Origin: [Enterobacter] lignolyticus SCF1
Lineage (GTDB): Bacteria; Pseudomonadota; Gammaproteobacteria; Enterobacterales; Enterobacteriaceae
DNA length: 64,000 bases
Direction: 5' to 3'
Assembly: GCF_000164865.1 (NCBI RefSeq)
Contig: NC_014618.1
Span: forward strand, 310,001 to 374,000
Below the pieces are notes generated by a model. The model made no database searches and was not told the origin of the DNA. It saw nothing but the letters and a program-made list of their open reading frames with translations. Positions 18,140 through 27,809 of the stretch are shown here, piece by piece (positions within the stretch are counted from its first letter, which is position 1; every line of letters begins with the position of its first letter). Made by a program: the position numbers and the translations under genes.

Positions 18140-18155
18140 TTTGAAGTAGATCACA
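18140..18155. promoter_or_regulatory. Predicted CRP site upstream of gntK
   Basis: TTTGA-AGTAGA-TCACA agrees with TGTGA-N6-TCACA at nine of ten positions. It lies about 110 bp before gntK and fits the known catabolite control of gntKU. Confidence 0.7.
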
Positions 18156-18210
18156 CATATTCATTTCACACGCGTTTGGATATTGCTTCTCTATAGCCCC
18201 GGCAGGACAA

Positions 18211-18237
18211 TGTTACCGATAACTGTTACCCGTAACA
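18211..18237. promoter_or_regulatory. Two abutting GntR operators at the gntK promoter
   Basis: TGTTACCGATAACT (18211-18224) and TGTTACCCGTAACA (18224-18237) are back-to-back palindromes of the GntR type (family consensus near ATGTTACCCGTATCAT). They share one base and end 19 bases before the gntK start, a position that would block transcription. Confidence 0.85.
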
Positions 18238-18256
18238 ATTGACTGAGGGGCCTGCT

Positions 18257-18790
18257 TTGAGCACGACAAACCACGATAACCACGTTTACGTCCTGATGGG
18301 CGTATCCGGCAGCGGGAAATCAGCCGTTGCCAGCGAAGTGGCGCATCAACTGAATGCCGCGTTTCTCGATGGCGACTTCCTTCACCCGCGCCGCAATATT
18401 GTCAAAATGTCCTCCGGCGAACCGCTGAATGACGACGATCGCAAGCCGTGGCTGCAGGCGCTGAACGATGCGGCTTTTGCTATGCAGCGTACGAATAAGG
18501 TGTCGCTTATCGTCTGTTCCGCGCTGAAAAAATCCTATCGCGACCTCCTGCGCGAAGGGAACCCCAACCTCTCTTTCATCTACATGAAAGGCGACTTCTC
18601 GGTGATTGAAAACCGTCTGAAGGCGCGTAAAGGCCATTTCTTCAAAACGCAGATGCTGGTGACCCAGTTTGAAACGCTGCAGGAGCCGGGCGCGGATGAG
18701 AAAGATGTGCTGATTGTCGATATCGATCAGCCGCTGGACGGCGTCGTCGCCAGCACCATTGCGCTGATCAACCAGGGCCGTAAAGAGTGA
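18257..18790 (+). CDS. gntK: Gluconate kinase GntK (thermoresistant type)
   Basis: A 177-residue kinase converting gluconate to 6-phosphogluconate, the entry to the Entner-Doudoroff and pentose phosphate pathways. The P-loop is GVSGSGKSA near residues 15-23, followed by DGDFLHPRRN (substrate binding). The TTG at 18257 is chosen as the start: it aligns with the E. coli N-terminus (STTNHD), has a GAGGGG ribosome site, and the first internal ATG falls just before the P-loop. It overlaps gntU by GTGA. Confidence 0.94.
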   Translation: MSTTNHDNHVYVLMGVSGSGKSAVASEVAHQLNAAFLDGDFLHPRRNIVKMSSGEPLNDDDRKPWLQALNDAAFAMQRTNKVSLIVCSALKKSYRDLLREGNPNLSFIYMKGDFSVIENRLKARKGHFFKTQMLVTQFETLQEPGADEKDVLIVDIDQPLDGVVASTIALINQGRKE

Positions 18791-20127
18791 GTACATTAAC
18801 GCTGGTTTTAACGGCAGTCGGCTCGGTGTTGCTGCTGCTGTTTTTAGTGATGAAGGCGCGTATGCACGCCTTCGTCGCTTTAATGGTGGTATCTATTGGC
18901 GCAGGACTCTTTTCCGGTATGCCGCTCGATAAGATTGCGGCAACCATGGAAAAAGGGATGGGCGGCACCCTGGGTTTTCTCGCGATCGTGGTCGCGCTGG
19001 GGGCGATGTTTGGCAAAATTCTTCATGAAACCGGCGCCGTCGACCAGATAGCGGTCAAAATGCTCAAATCCTTCGGCCACAGCCGGGCGCATTACGCCAT
19101 TGGTCTGGCGGGGCTGATTTGCGCGCTGCCGCTGTTTTTCGAAGTGGCGATCGTGCTGCTGATTAGCGTGGCGTTCTCCATGGCGCGCCATACCGGCACG
19201 AACCTCGTGAAGCTGGTGATCCCGCTGTTTGCGGGTGTAGCCGCCGCCGCGGCGTTTCTGCTGCCGGGACCGGCGCCGATGCTGCTGGCGTCCCAGATGC
19301 ACGCCGATTTCGGCTGGATGATCCTGATTGGTCTGTGCGCGGCGATTCCGGGCATGCTGATCGCCGGGCCGCTGTTCGGCAACTTTATCGGCCGCTACGT
19401 TGAGCTGCATATTCCTGACGACGTCACCGAGCCGCACCTTGGCGAAGGCAAAATGCCGTCCTTCGGCTTCAGCCTGGCGCTGATCCTGCTGCCGCTGGTG
19501 CTGGTGGGGCTGAAAACTATCGCCGCCCGCTTCGTGGCGCCGGGCTCTACTGCGTACGAGTGGTTCGAGTTTATCGGCCATCCGTTTACCGCCATTCTGG
19601 TGGCATGCCTGGTCGCGATTTACGGCCTGGCGATGCGTCAGGGCATGGCGAAAGATAAGGTCATGGAAATCTGCGGTCACGCGCTGCAGCCGGCGGGCAT
19701 CATCCTGCTGGTGATCGGCGCAGGCGGCGTGTTCAAGCAGGTGCTGGTGGACTCCGGCGTCGGCCCGGCGCTGGGCGAAGCGTTGACCGGCATGGGGCTG
19801 CCGATTGCGATTACCTGCTTTGTCCTTGCCGCGGCGGTGCGCATTATTCAGGGCTCGGCGACAGTGGCCTGCCTGACGGCGGTGGGGCTGGTGATGCCGG
19901 TGATTGAGCAGCTGCACTTCAGCGGCGCGCAGCTGGCGGCGCTGTCGATTTGCATCGCGGGCGGCTCTATCGTGGTCAGCCACGTCAACGACGCGGGCTT
20001 CTGGCTGTACGGCAAATTCACCGGCGCGACCGAAGCGCAAACCCTGAAAACCTGGACGCTGATGGAAACCATTCTGGGCACCACCGGCGCGGTGGTCGGG
20101 ATGATTGCCTTTACGCTGCTGAGCTAA
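18787..20127 (+). CDS. gntU: Low-affinity gluconate transporter GntU
   Basis: A 446-residue inner-membrane gluconate:H+ symporter of the GntP family, with about twelve to fourteen hydrophobic segments spread along its length. Family motifs include LPGPAPMLLASQMHADFGWM near residue 160 and VSHVNDAGFWLYGKF near 398. The start is a GTG at 18787 that overlaps the gntK stop. Length equals E. coli GntU. It forms a gntKU operon with the kinase. Confidence 0.95.
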   Translation: MSTLTLVLTAVGSVLLLLFLVMKARMHAFVALMVVSIGAGLFSGMPLDKIAATMEKGMGGTLGFLAIVVALGAMFGKILHETGAVDQIAVKMLKSFGHSRAHYAIGLAGLICALPLFFEVAIVLLISVAFSMARHTGTNLVKLVIPLFAGVAAAAAFLLPGPAPMLLASQMHADFGWMILIGLCAAIPGMLIAGPLFGNFIGRYVELHIPDDVTEPHLGEGKMPSFGFSLALILLPLVLVGLKTIAARFVAPGSTAYEWFEFIGHPFTAILVACLVAIYGLAMRQGMAKDKVMEICGHALQPAGIILLVIGAGGVFKQVLVDSGVGPALGEALTGMGLPIAITCFVLAAAVRIIQGSATVACLTAVGLVMPVIEQLHFSGAQLAALSICIAGGSIVVSHVNDAGFWLYGKFTGATEAQTLKTWTLMETILGTTGAVVGMIAFTLLS

Positions 20128-20134
20128 GCGTTTT

Positions 20135-20159
20135 GCCCGGCGGCGGACTACCGCCGGGC
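20135..20159. terminator. Terminator between gntU and yhgN
   Basis: GCCCGGCGG (20135-20143) and CCGCCGGGC (20151-20159) form a perfect 9-bp stem between convergent genes. T-rich sequence precedes it on the plus strand, and there is little U-tail on either side. Confidence 0.6.
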
Positions 20160-20164
20160 CTGAC

Positions 20165-20761
20165 TTATCCCTTCATCCACACCCGCACGCCGTCGAGGAA
20201 CATCTGGGTCGCCATCATCACCAGAATCAGTCCCATCAGGCGCTCCAGCGCGTTCACCCCTTTCTCGCCCAGCAGGCGCAAGAACAGCGTCGACTGCAGT
20301 AAAATCACCACCGTACCGCCCCAGGCCAGCATCAGCGCGATGACCAGATGCCCCATCTGGTTCGGATACTGGTGCGACAGCAGCATCAGCGTCGCCAGCA
20401 GCGACGGCCCGGCGACCAGCGGGATCGCCAGCGGCACGATGAAGGGTTCGTCACCGGCGGGCAATCCGCTGCTGCTGCCCTCGGCGCCGGGAAAAATCAT
20501 CTTTATGGCGATCAAAAATAAAATAATGCCTCCGGAGATGGAAACCGTCTCCGCGCTGAGGTTCAGAAACGCCAGAATCTTCTCTCCGGCGAAGAGGAAA
20601 ATCAGCATTATCAGAAGTGCGATGAATAGCTCACGTATCATGATCGCCCTGCGGCGCCTGGGTTCCGTGTGTTTCAGCACCGACATAAAAATCGGTAAGT
20701 TTCCTAATGGATCCATAATCAGGATCAACAAAACGGCCGCGGAAAGGATTTCACTCATCAC
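20165..20761 (-). CDS. yhgN: MarC-family inner membrane protein YhgN
   Basis: A 198-residue membrane protein with about six hydrophobic segments. It belongs to the MarC family (UPF0056), whose molecular function is not established despite the old link to multiple antibiotic resistance. Typical family residues include LILIMDPLGNLPIFMSVLKH near residues 12-31 and VPLAIPLVAGPSLLATLMLL near 109-128. It lies between gntU and asd as in E. coli. Confidence 0.9.
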   Translation of the reverse strand: MMSEILSAAVLLILIMDPLGNLPIFMSVLKHTEPRRRRAIMIRELFIALLIMLIFLFAGEKILAFLNLSAETVSISGGIILFLIAIKMIFPGAEGSSSGLPAGDEPFIVPLAIPLVAGPSLLATLMLLSHQYPNQMGHLVIALMLAWGGTVVILLQSTLFLRLLGEKGVNALERLMGLILVMMATQMFLDGVRVWMKG

Positions 20762-20969
20762 TCAATTTCCCTGATAATTGCCCGGATTTTTGCTATGCCT
20801 GGCGGGCATAACTGAAATATAAATAAGTTGCTTTACTTAATGATTACGCATCATTGATTATTTTCACTTGCGACTTTGGCTGCTTTTTGTAATGTGAGGG
20901 ATATCCCAGTATCAATCTGAATAAATGGGTTCAGAACAAACAGCACACACCTCTGCAGGAAAACACGCT

Positions 20970-22076
20970 ATGAAAAATGTTGGTTTTATCGGTTGGCGCG
21001 GTATGGTCGGCTCCGTACTCATGCAACGCATGGTAGAAGAGCGCGACTTCGACGCTATCCGCCCGGTCTTCTTTTCCACGTCTCAACATGGTCAGGCTGC
21101 GCCTGCGTTTGGCACAACCACCGGTGGAACGCTTCAGGATGCTTTCGATCTTGACGCGCTGAAGGCGCTCGACATTATTGTCACCTGCCAGGGCGGCGAT
21201 TATACCAACGAAATTTATCCAAAGCTGCGTGAAAGCGGATGGCAGGGGTACTGGATTGACGCGGCCTCCTCGCTGCGCATGAAAGATGACGCCATCATTA
21301 TTCTTGACCCGGTCAACCAGCACGTCATCACCGACGGCTTAAACAGCGGCGTCAAAACCTTCGTGGGCGGCAACTGCACCGTCAGCCTGATGCTGATGTC
21401 CCTCGGCGGCCTGTTTGCCCATGACCTGGTGGAGTGGGTTTCGGTCGCCACCTATCAGGCGGCATCCGGCGGCGGCGCGCGCCACATGCGCGAGCTGCTG
21501 AGCCAGATGGGCCAGCTACAGCATCACGTGGCGGACGAGCTGGCGAACCCGGCCTCGGCGATTCTGGATATTGAGCGCAAAGTGACCCAGCTTACCCGCA
21601 GCGGCGCTCTGCCGACCGATAACTTCGGCGTACCGCTGGCCGGTAGCCTGATTCCGTGGATCGACAAGCAGCTCGACAACGGCCAGAGCCGCGAAGAGTG
21701 GAAGGGCCAGGCGGAAACCAACAAAATTCTCGCCACCCGGAAAACCATCCCGGTGGATGGCCTGTGCGTTCGCATCGGCGCGCTGCGCTGCCACAGCCAG
21801 GCGTTTACCATCAAACTGAAAAAAGATGTGTCGATTCCGACGGTGGAAGAGCTGCTGGCGGCGCACAACCCGTGGGCGAAAGTGGTGCCTAACGATCGCG
21901 AAATCACCATGCGCGAGCTGACCCCGGCCGCGGTGACCGGCACCCTGACGACGCCGGTAGGCCGTCTGCGTAAGCTGAATATGGGGCCGGAGTATCTCTC
22001 CGCCTTTACGGTCGGCGACCAGCTGCTGTGGGGCGCCGCCGAGCCGCTGCGCCGCATACTGCGGCAGCTCGCGTAA
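20970..22076 (+). CDS. asd: Aspartate-semialdehyde dehydrogenase
   Basis: A 368-residue NADPH-dependent enzyme that reduces aspartyl phosphate to aspartate semialdehyde, the branch point to diaminopimelate, lysine, threonine and methionine. The NADP loop is MKNVGFIGWRGMVGSVLMQR at the N-terminus. The catalytic cysteine is Cys136 in GGNCTVSLML, and the active-site histidine lies in RIGALRCHSQ. The ATG at 20970 matches the E. coli start; the open frame runs 15 codons upstream with no support. It stands alone and is followed by a strong terminator. Confidence 0.96.
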   Translation: MKNVGFIGWRGMVGSVLMQRMVEERDFDAIRPVFFSTSQHGQAAPAFGTTTGGTLQDAFDLDALKALDIIVTCQGGDYTNEIYPKLRESGWQGYWIDAASSLRMKDDAIIILDPVNQHVITDGLNSGVKTFVGGNCTVSLMLMSLGGLFAHDLVEWVSVATYQAASGGGARHMRELLSQMGQLQHHVADELANPASAILDIERKVTQLTRSGALPTDNFGVPLAGSLIPWIDKQLDNGQSREEWKGQAETNKILATRKTIPVDGLCVRIGALRCHSQAFTIKLKKDVSIPTVEELLAAHNPWAKVVPNDREITMRELTPAAVTGTLTTPVGRLRKLNMGPEYLSAFTVGDQLLWGAAEPLRRILRQLA

Positions 22077-22087
22077 AAGAAAACTGT

Positions 22088-22116
22088 AAAAAGGGGTGCG
22101 CTGTCACCCCTTTTTT
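22088..22116 (+). terminator. Rho-independent terminator after asd
   Basis: GGGGTG (22093-22098) pairs with CACCCC (22105-22110), extended by flanking A and T runs and followed by six T residues. It is a typical intrinsic terminator that isolates asd from the glg operon. Confidence 0.88.
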
Positions 22117-22326
22117 ATGTCTGCAACTTTATACGTAGTACAAGGAGTAAATACGTATGCCTAAATTTTTACCAGGAGTCAGATAGCGTCTTGGCTATGC
22201 TTTAAGGGAGCGTTTTCCCTGAAGGTGGGATGGTGCAAAAGCAACGTAATGTATTGCACCGTCAGGTCAAAAAAAATGTCGCCGTAGGAACAGGAATGTG
22301 GCGACACATAAAACAGGATGATGAAC

Positions 22327-24513
22327 ATGTCCGATCGTATCGATAGAGACGTGATTAATGCCCTTATTGCCGGCCACTTTGCGGACCCATTTTCCGTGCT
22401 TGGCATGCATAGTACCGACGCAGGACTGGAAGTCCGCGCACTCTTACCTGACGCCACCGACGTGTGGGTCATTGAGCCGAAAACCGGGCGTAAAGTGGGC
22501 AAGCTGGAGTGCCTCGATTCGCGTGGTTTCTTTTGCGGCGTGCTGCCGCGTCGTAAAAACCCTTTCCGCTACCAGCTGGCCGTCATGTGGCATGGCCAGC
22601 AGAACCTGATTGACGATCCGTATCGCTTTGGCCCGCTGCTGCAGGAGATGGACGCCTGGCTGCTGTCGGAAGGTACGCACCTGCGGCCGTACGAAACGCT
22701 GGGGGCGCACGCGGATACCATGGATGGCGTGACCGGCACCCGCTTCTCCGTCTGGGCGCCAAACGCCCGTCGCGTCTCCGTGGTGGGTCAGTTCAACTAC
22801 TGGGACGGCCGTCGTCATCCGATGCGCCTGCGCGCGGAGTCCGGCATCTGGGAGCTGTTTATCCCCGGCGCGCAGCACGGCCAGCTGTATAAGTTCGAAA
22901 TGATTGATGCGCACGGCAAGCTGCGCATCAAGGCCGACCCGTACGCCTTTGAAGCGCAGATGCGCCCGGAAACCGCCTCGCTTATCTGCGGACTGCCGGA
23001 GAAGGTCGAGCAGCCGGAGTCGCGCCGCAGGGCCAACCAGTTCGACGCGCCGATTTCCATTTACGAGGTGCATCTCGGCTCCTGGCGCCGCCATACCGAC
23101 AACAACTTCTGGCTGAGCTACCGCGAGCTGGCGGATCAGCTGGTGCCCTACGCGAAGTGGATGGGCTTCACCCATCTCGAGCTGATGCCGGTTAACGAGC
23201 ATCCGTTCGACGGCAGCTGGGGCTATCAGCCTACCGGGCTGTATGCGCCGACGCGCCGTTTCGGCACCCGCGACGACTTCCGTTACTTCATCAACGCCGC
23301 GCACGCCGCCGGGCTTAACGTCATTCTTGACTGGGTGCCGGGGCATTTCCCCTCCGATGATTTTGGCCTGGCGCGCTTTGACGGCACCGAGCTGTACGAG
23401 CACAGCGACCCGCGCGAAGGCTATCACCAGGACTGGAATACGCTTATCTATAACTACGGTCGCCGCGAAGTCGCCAACTATCTGGTGGGCAACGCGCTGT
23501 ACTGGATCGAACGCTTCGGCATCGACGCCCTGCGCGTGGACGCGGTGGCGTCGATGATCTACCGCGACTACAGCCGCAAAGAGGGCGAGTGGATCCCGAA
23601 CGAGCACGGCGGGCGTGAAAATCTGGAAGCTATTGAGTTCCTGCGCAGCACCAACCGCATTCTTGGCGAGCAGGTGCCGGGCGCGGTGAGCATGGCGGAA
23701 GAGTCGACCGATTTTGCCGGCGTCTCGCGCCCGGCGTCGATGGGCGGCCTCGGCTTCTGGTTCAAGTGGAACCTTGGCTGGATGCACGACACGCTCGACT
23801 ACATGAAGCTCGATCCGGTGCACCGTCAGTATCACCACGACAAGCTCACCTTCGGCATGCTCTACAACTACACCGAGAACTTCATCCTGCCGCTGTCGCA
23901 CGACGAAGTGGTGCACGGTAAGAAATCGATTCTCGACCGGATGCCGGGCGATGCGTGGCAGAAGTTCGCCAACCTGCGCGCCTACTACGGCTGGATGTTC
24001 GCCTTCCCGGGTAAAAAGCTGCTGTTTATGGGCAACGAATTCGCCCAGGGACGCGAGTGGAATCATGACAGCAGCCTTGACTGGCATCTGCTGGAGGGCG
24101 GGGATAACTGGCACCACGGCGTACAGCGCCTGGTGCGCGACCTCAACCACACCTACCGTCACCATAAAGCGCTGCACGAGCTGGATTTCGAGTCGTACGG
24201 CTTTGAGTGGCTGGTGGTCGACGATAACGAGCGTTCGGTGCTGGCGTTCGTGCGCCGCGACCGCCAGGGCAACGAAATCATCGTCATCAGCAACTTTACG
24301 CCGGTGCCGCGTCACCATTACCGCTTCGGTATTAACCAGCCGGGCCGCTGGCGCGAAGAGATGAACACCGATTCGACGCACTACCACGGCAGCAACGCCG
24401 GTAACGGCGGCGCAGTGCAGAGCGATGAGATAGCGAGCCACGGCCGCCAGCATTCGCTGTCGCTGACGCTGCCGCCGCTGTCCACCCTGTGGCTGGTGCG
24501 GGAGGGGGAATGA
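22327..24513 (+). CDS. glgB: Glycogen branching enzyme GlgB
   Basis: A 728-residue GH13 enzyme that adds alpha-1,6 branches to glycogen. It has an N-terminal CBM48 region, a catalytic barrel and a C-terminal all-beta domain. Catalytic residues are at the expected positions: nucleophile Asp405 (ALRVDAVASM), acid/base Glu458 (SMAEESTDF) and Asp526 (LSHDEVVHG). The ATG at 22327 (MSDRIDRDVI) gives the E. coli length; two ATG codons lie 9 and 6 bases upstream and could also be used. It is the first gene of glgBXCAP and overlaps glgX by ATGA. Confidence 0.96.
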   Translation: MSDRIDRDVINALIAGHFADPFSVLGMHSTDAGLEVRALLPDATDVWVIEPKTGRKVGKLECLDSRGFFCGVLPRRKNPFRYQLAVMWHGQQNLIDDPYRFGPLLQEMDAWLLSEGTHLRPYETLGAHADTMDGVTGTRFSVWAPNARRVSVVGQFNYWDGRRHPMRLRAESGIWELFIPGAQHGQLYKFEMIDAHGKLRIKADPYAFEAQMRPETASLICGLPEKVEQPESRRRANQFDAPISIYEVHLGSWRRHTDNNFWLSYRELADQLVPYAKWMGFTHLELMPVNEHPFDGSWGYQPTGLYAPTRRFGTRDDFRYFINAAHAAGLNVILDWVPGHFPSDDFGLARFDGTELYEHSDPREGYHQDWNTLIYNYGRREVANYLVGNALYWIERFGIDALRVDAVASMIYRDYSRKEGEWIPNEHGGRENLEAIEFLRSTNRILGEQVPGAVSMAEESTDFAGVSRPASMGGLGFWFKWNLGWMHDTLDYMKLDPVHRQYHHDKLTFGMLYNYTENFILPLSHDEVVHGKKSILDRMPGDAWQKFANLRAYYGWMFAFPGKKLLFMGNEFAQGREWNHDSSLDWHLLEGGDNWHHGVQRLVRDLNHTYRHHKALHELDFESYGFEWLVVDDNERSVLAFVRRDRQGNEIIVISNFTPVPRHHYRFGINQPGRWREEMNTDSTHYHGSNAGNGGAVQSDEIASHGRQHSLSLTLPPLSTLWLVREGE

Positions 24514-26492
24514 AAAAACTCACGGCGGGAACACCTGCGCCTCTGGGCGCGCGTTATGACGGCAACGGCGTGAACTTCACGCTGTTTTCCGCCCACGCGC
24601 AGCGGGTGGAACTCTGTGTGTTTGACCAGGACGGCAATGAGCATCGCGAGGACTTGCCGTCACGGACCGGCAACGTCTGGCACGGCTACCTGCCGGCGGC
24701 GCGCCCCGGTTTGCGCTACGGCTTTCGCGTTCACGGACCGTGGGAGCCTGCGCAGGGGCACCGCTTTAACCCGGCGAAGCTGCTGCTCGACCCGTGCGCC
24801 TGTCGCGTATCGGGGGAGCTCAAGGATGAGCCGCGCCTGCACGGCGGTTTCGATGAGCCTGACCACCGCGACAGCGCCCCCGTGGCGCCGAAGTCGGTGG
24901 TGGTGGATCTGCACTACGACTGGGGCGGCGATACCGCGCCCCGTACACCGTGGGGCAACACGGTTATCTACGAAGCGCACGTGAAGGGGCTGACCTTTCA
25001 GCATCCCGCTATTCCTCAGGAGATACGCGGCACCTATAAGGCGCTTGCGCATCCGCAGATGCTCAGCTACTTCAAACAGCTGGGCATTACCGCGCTGGAG
25101 CTGATGCCGGTCGCCCATTTTGTCAGCGAGGCGCGCCTGCAGCGCCTCGGGTTGTCCAACTACTGGGGCTATAACCCGCTGGCGATATTTGCGCTCGATC
25201 CCCGCTATGCGACGGCGGCGGCATCCGCGCTGAGCGAGTTTCGCGATGCGGTTAAGGCGCTGCACAAGGCGGGGATCGAGGTGATCCTCGACGTGGTGCT
25301 GAACCACAGCGCGGAGATCGATCTGGAAGGGCCGACCTTCTCCCTGCGTGGAATTGATAACCGTAGCTATTATTGGATAAGGGAAGACGGCGATTACCAT
25401 AACTGGACCGGCTGCGGCAACACCCTCAACCTGAGTGCGCCTGACGTGGTGGAGTACGCCCGCCAGTGCCTGCGTTTTTGGGTGGATGAATGCCATGTCG
25501 ATGGTTTTCGCTTCGATCTGGCCTCGGTGATGGGGCGCACGCCGGAATTTCGCCAGGATGCGCCGCTGTTTGAGGCTATCCGGCGCGATCCGGTGCTGTC
25601 GGCGGTCAAGCTGATTGCCGAACCCTGGGATATCGGCCCGGGCGGCTACCAGGTCGGCAACTTTCCGCCGCTGTTCGCCGAGTGGAACGACCATTTTCGC
25701 GACAGCATGCGGCGCTTCTGGTTGCAGCAGTCGCTTTCGCTTGGCGATTTTGCTCAACGCTTTGCCGCCTCAAGCGATCTGTTTCAACGCAACGGGAGAC
25801 CGCCTTCGGCGTCCATCAATCTGATCACGGCGCACGACGGTTTTACCCTGCGCGACTGCGTTTGTTTCAATCAGAAACATAATGAGGCAAACGGAGAGGA
25901 GAACCGCGACGGTACTAACAATAACCATAGTAATAACCATGGTATAGAAGGATTAGGCGGTCGTCTTGATGTGATAGAGCGGCGGCGGGCCAGCCTTCAT
26001 GCGCTGATAGCGACGCTGCTGCTTTCGCAAGGGACGCCGATGCTATTGGCCGGTGATGAGCATGGGCACAGCCAGCATGGCAACAACAATGCCTACTGTC
26101 AGGACAACGCCTTAACCTGGCTTGACTGGGAACAGGCGAATGCCGGGCTCACTACGTTTACCGCGGCGTTGATCCACCTGCGCCAGAAGATCCCGGCGCT
26201 GACCGGCGATCGCTGGTGGCAGGAGGGCGACGGCAGCGTTTGTTGGCTCAATAAGGATGCGCAACCTCTGAGCGCAGAGGAGTGGCAGCACGGCGTTCCG
26301 CGCATGCAGATCCTGCTTGCGCAGCGTTGGCTTATCACCCTCAACGCCTCTGCGGAGGTTGCAGAAATTGTGTTACCCACTGGGAACTGGCGCGCCATTC
26401 CCCCGTTCGCCGGAGAGGACAATCCGGTCATTATGGCTGTCTGGCATGGACCCGCGCACGGAGTGTGTGTCTTTGAAAGGTCAATGTTCTGA
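24510..26492 (+). CDS. glgX: Glycogen debranching enzyme GlgX
   Basis: A 660-residue GH13 isoamylase-type enzyme that removes short limit-dextrin branches left by glycogen phosphorylase. Catalytic motifs are DGFRFDLASVMG (Asp336), LIAEPWDIGPGG (Glu371) and TAHDGFTL. An N-terminal CBM48-like region begins PLGARYDGNGVNFTLFSAHA. The ATG at 24510 overlaps the glgB stop. It is three residues longer than E. coli GlgX as I recall it. Confidence 0.95.
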   Translation: MKKLTAGTPAPLGARYDGNGVNFTLFSAHAQRVELCVFDQDGNEHREDLPSRTGNVWHGYLPAARPGLRYGFRVHGPWEPAQGHRFNPAKLLLDPCACRVSGELKDEPRLHGGFDEPDHRDSAPVAPKSVVVDLHYDWGGDTAPRTPWGNTVIYEAHVKGLTFQHPAIPQEIRGTYKALAHPQMLSYFKQLGITALELMPVAHFVSEARLQRLGLSNYWGYNPLAIFALDPRYATAAASALSEFRDAVKALHKAGIEVILDVVLNHSAEIDLEGPTFSLRGIDNRSYYWIREDGDYHNWTGCGNTLNLSAPDVVEYARQCLRFWVDECHVDGFRFDLASVMGRTPEFRQDAPLFEAIRRDPVLSAVKLIAEPWDIGPGGYQVGNFPPLFAEWNDHFRDSMRRFWLQQSLSLGDFAQRFAASSDLFQRNGRPPSASINLITAHDGFTLRDCVCFNQKHNEANGEENRDGTNNNHSNNHGIEGLGGRLDVIERRRASLHALIATLLLSQGTPMLLAGDEHGHSQHGNNNAYCQDNALTWLDWEQANAGLTTFTAALIHLRQKIPALTGDRWWQEGDGSVCWLNKDAQPLSAEEWQHGVPRMQILLAQRWLITLNASAEVAEIVLPTGNWRAIPPFAGEDNPVIMAVWHGPAHGVCVFERSMF

Positions 26493-26513
26493 AGAGTATA
26501 AAAGGAGTTAATC

Positions 26514-27809
26514 ATGGTAGGCCTGGAAAAAAATGATCCGTTGATGCTGGCTCGTCAACTGCCGATTAAATCAGTGGCGCTGATCCTGGCGGGGGGACGT
26601 GGTACCCGCCTGAAGGATCTGACGAACAAGCGCGCAAAACCCGCAGTGCACTTCGGCGGCAAGTTCCGCATTATCGACTTTGCGTTATCTAACTGTATTA
26701 ACTCCGGTATTCGTCGTATTGGCGTTATCACGCAGTATCAGTCCCATACGCTGGTGCAGCACATCCAGCGCGGTTGGTCGTTCTTTAGCGAAGAGATGAA
26801 CGAATTCGTCGATCTGCTCCCCGCCCAGCAGCGCGTGCACGGTGAAAACTGGTACCGCGGTACGGCGGATGCGGTGACGCAGAACCTCGACATCATCCGT
26901 CGCTATAAGGCGGAGTATGTCGTCATTCTCGCGGGTGACCATATTTACAAACAGGACTACTCGCGCATGCTGATCGACCATGTCGAAAAAGGGGCGCGCT
27001 GCACCGTGGCCTGTATGCCGGTGCCCATTGAGGAGGCAACAGCCTTCGGCGTGATGGCCGTCGACGAGCGCGAAAAGATTATCGACTTTGTGGAAAAACC
27101 GGCGAATCCGCCTGCGATGCCTAACGATCCGAACAAATCGTTAGCCAGCATGGGGATTTATGTCTTTGATGCTGATTATCTTTATGAGCTGCTGGAAGAG
27201 GACGACCTCGACGAAAACTCCAGCCACGATTTCGGCAAAGACATCATTCCTAAAATCACCAAAGCTGGCATGGCGTATGCACATCCATTCCCGTTGTCCT
27301 GCGTGCAGTCCGACCCGAACTCGGAGCCGTACTGGCGCGATGTGGGAACTCTGGAAGCCTACTGGAAAGCGAACCTCGACCTCGCATCCGTTATGCCGGA
27401 GCTGGACATGTACGATCAGAACTGGCCGATTCGCACCCATATGGAACCGCTGCCGCCGGCAAAATTCGTTCAGGACCGTTCGGGCAGTCACGGTATGACC
27501 CTGAACTCGCTGGTGTCCGGCGGCTGCATTATCTCCGGCTCGGTGGTGGTGCAGTCGGTGCTGTTCCCGCGCGTGCGGATTAACTCATTCTGTAACATTG
27601 ATTCGGCAGTCTTGCTGCCGGAGGTGTGGATAGGCCGCTCGTGCCGTCTGCGCCGCTGCATTATCGACCGCGCCTGCGTTATCCCGGAAGGCATGGTCAT
27701 TGGTGAGAACGCGGAAGAGGACGCTCGTCGCTTCTATCGTTCTGAGGAAGGTATCGTGCTGGTTACGCGCGAAATGCTGCGCAAGCTGGGGCACAAACAG
27801 GAGCGATAA
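26514..27809 (+). CDS. glgC: Glucose-1-phosphate adenylyltransferase GlgC
   Basis: A 431-residue ADP-glucose pyrophosphorylase, the controlled step of glycogen synthesis. The nucleotide-binding loop is LAGGRGTRLKDLTNKRAKPA, with Lys39 (fructose-1,6-bisphosphate site in E. coli) conserved. Lys195 in FVEKPANPP is the glucose-1-phosphate ligand. A C-terminal left-handed beta-helix follows. An AAGGAG ribosome site precedes the ATG at 26514. Its stop overlaps the glgA start by one base (TAATG). Confidence 0.96.
   Translation: MVGLEKNDPLMLARQLPIKSVALILAGGRGTRLKDLTNKRAKPAVHFGGKFRIIDFALSNCINSGIRRIGVITQYQSHTLVQHIQRGWSFFSEEMNEFVDLLPAQQRVHGENWYRGTADAVTQNLDIIRRYKAEYVVILAGDHIYKQDYSRMLIDHVEKGARCTVACMPVPIEEATAFGVMAVDEREKIIDFVEKPANPPAMPNDPNKSLASMGIYVFDADYLYELLEEDDLDENSSHDFGKDIIPKITKAGMAYAHPFPLSCVQSDPNSEPYWRDVGTLEAYWKANLDLASVMPELDMYDQNWPIRTHMEPLPPAKFVQDRSGSHGMTLNSLVSGGCIISGSVVVQSVLFPRVRINSFCNIDSAVLLPEVWIGRSCRLRRCIIDRACVIPEGMVIGENAEEDARRFYRSEEGIVLVTREMLRKLGHKQER

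Noticed and set aside
18880..20040. A 386-codon open frame antisense to gntU
   Set aside because: His/Arg/Gln-rich translation typical of the reverse complement of a hydrophobic membrane protein gene; not a real protein.
22444..24453. A 669-codon open frame antisense to glgB
   Set aside because: It lies wholly opposite a conserved gene, has no recognisable domain and is explained by GC-rich third codon positions that remove stop codons on the other strand.
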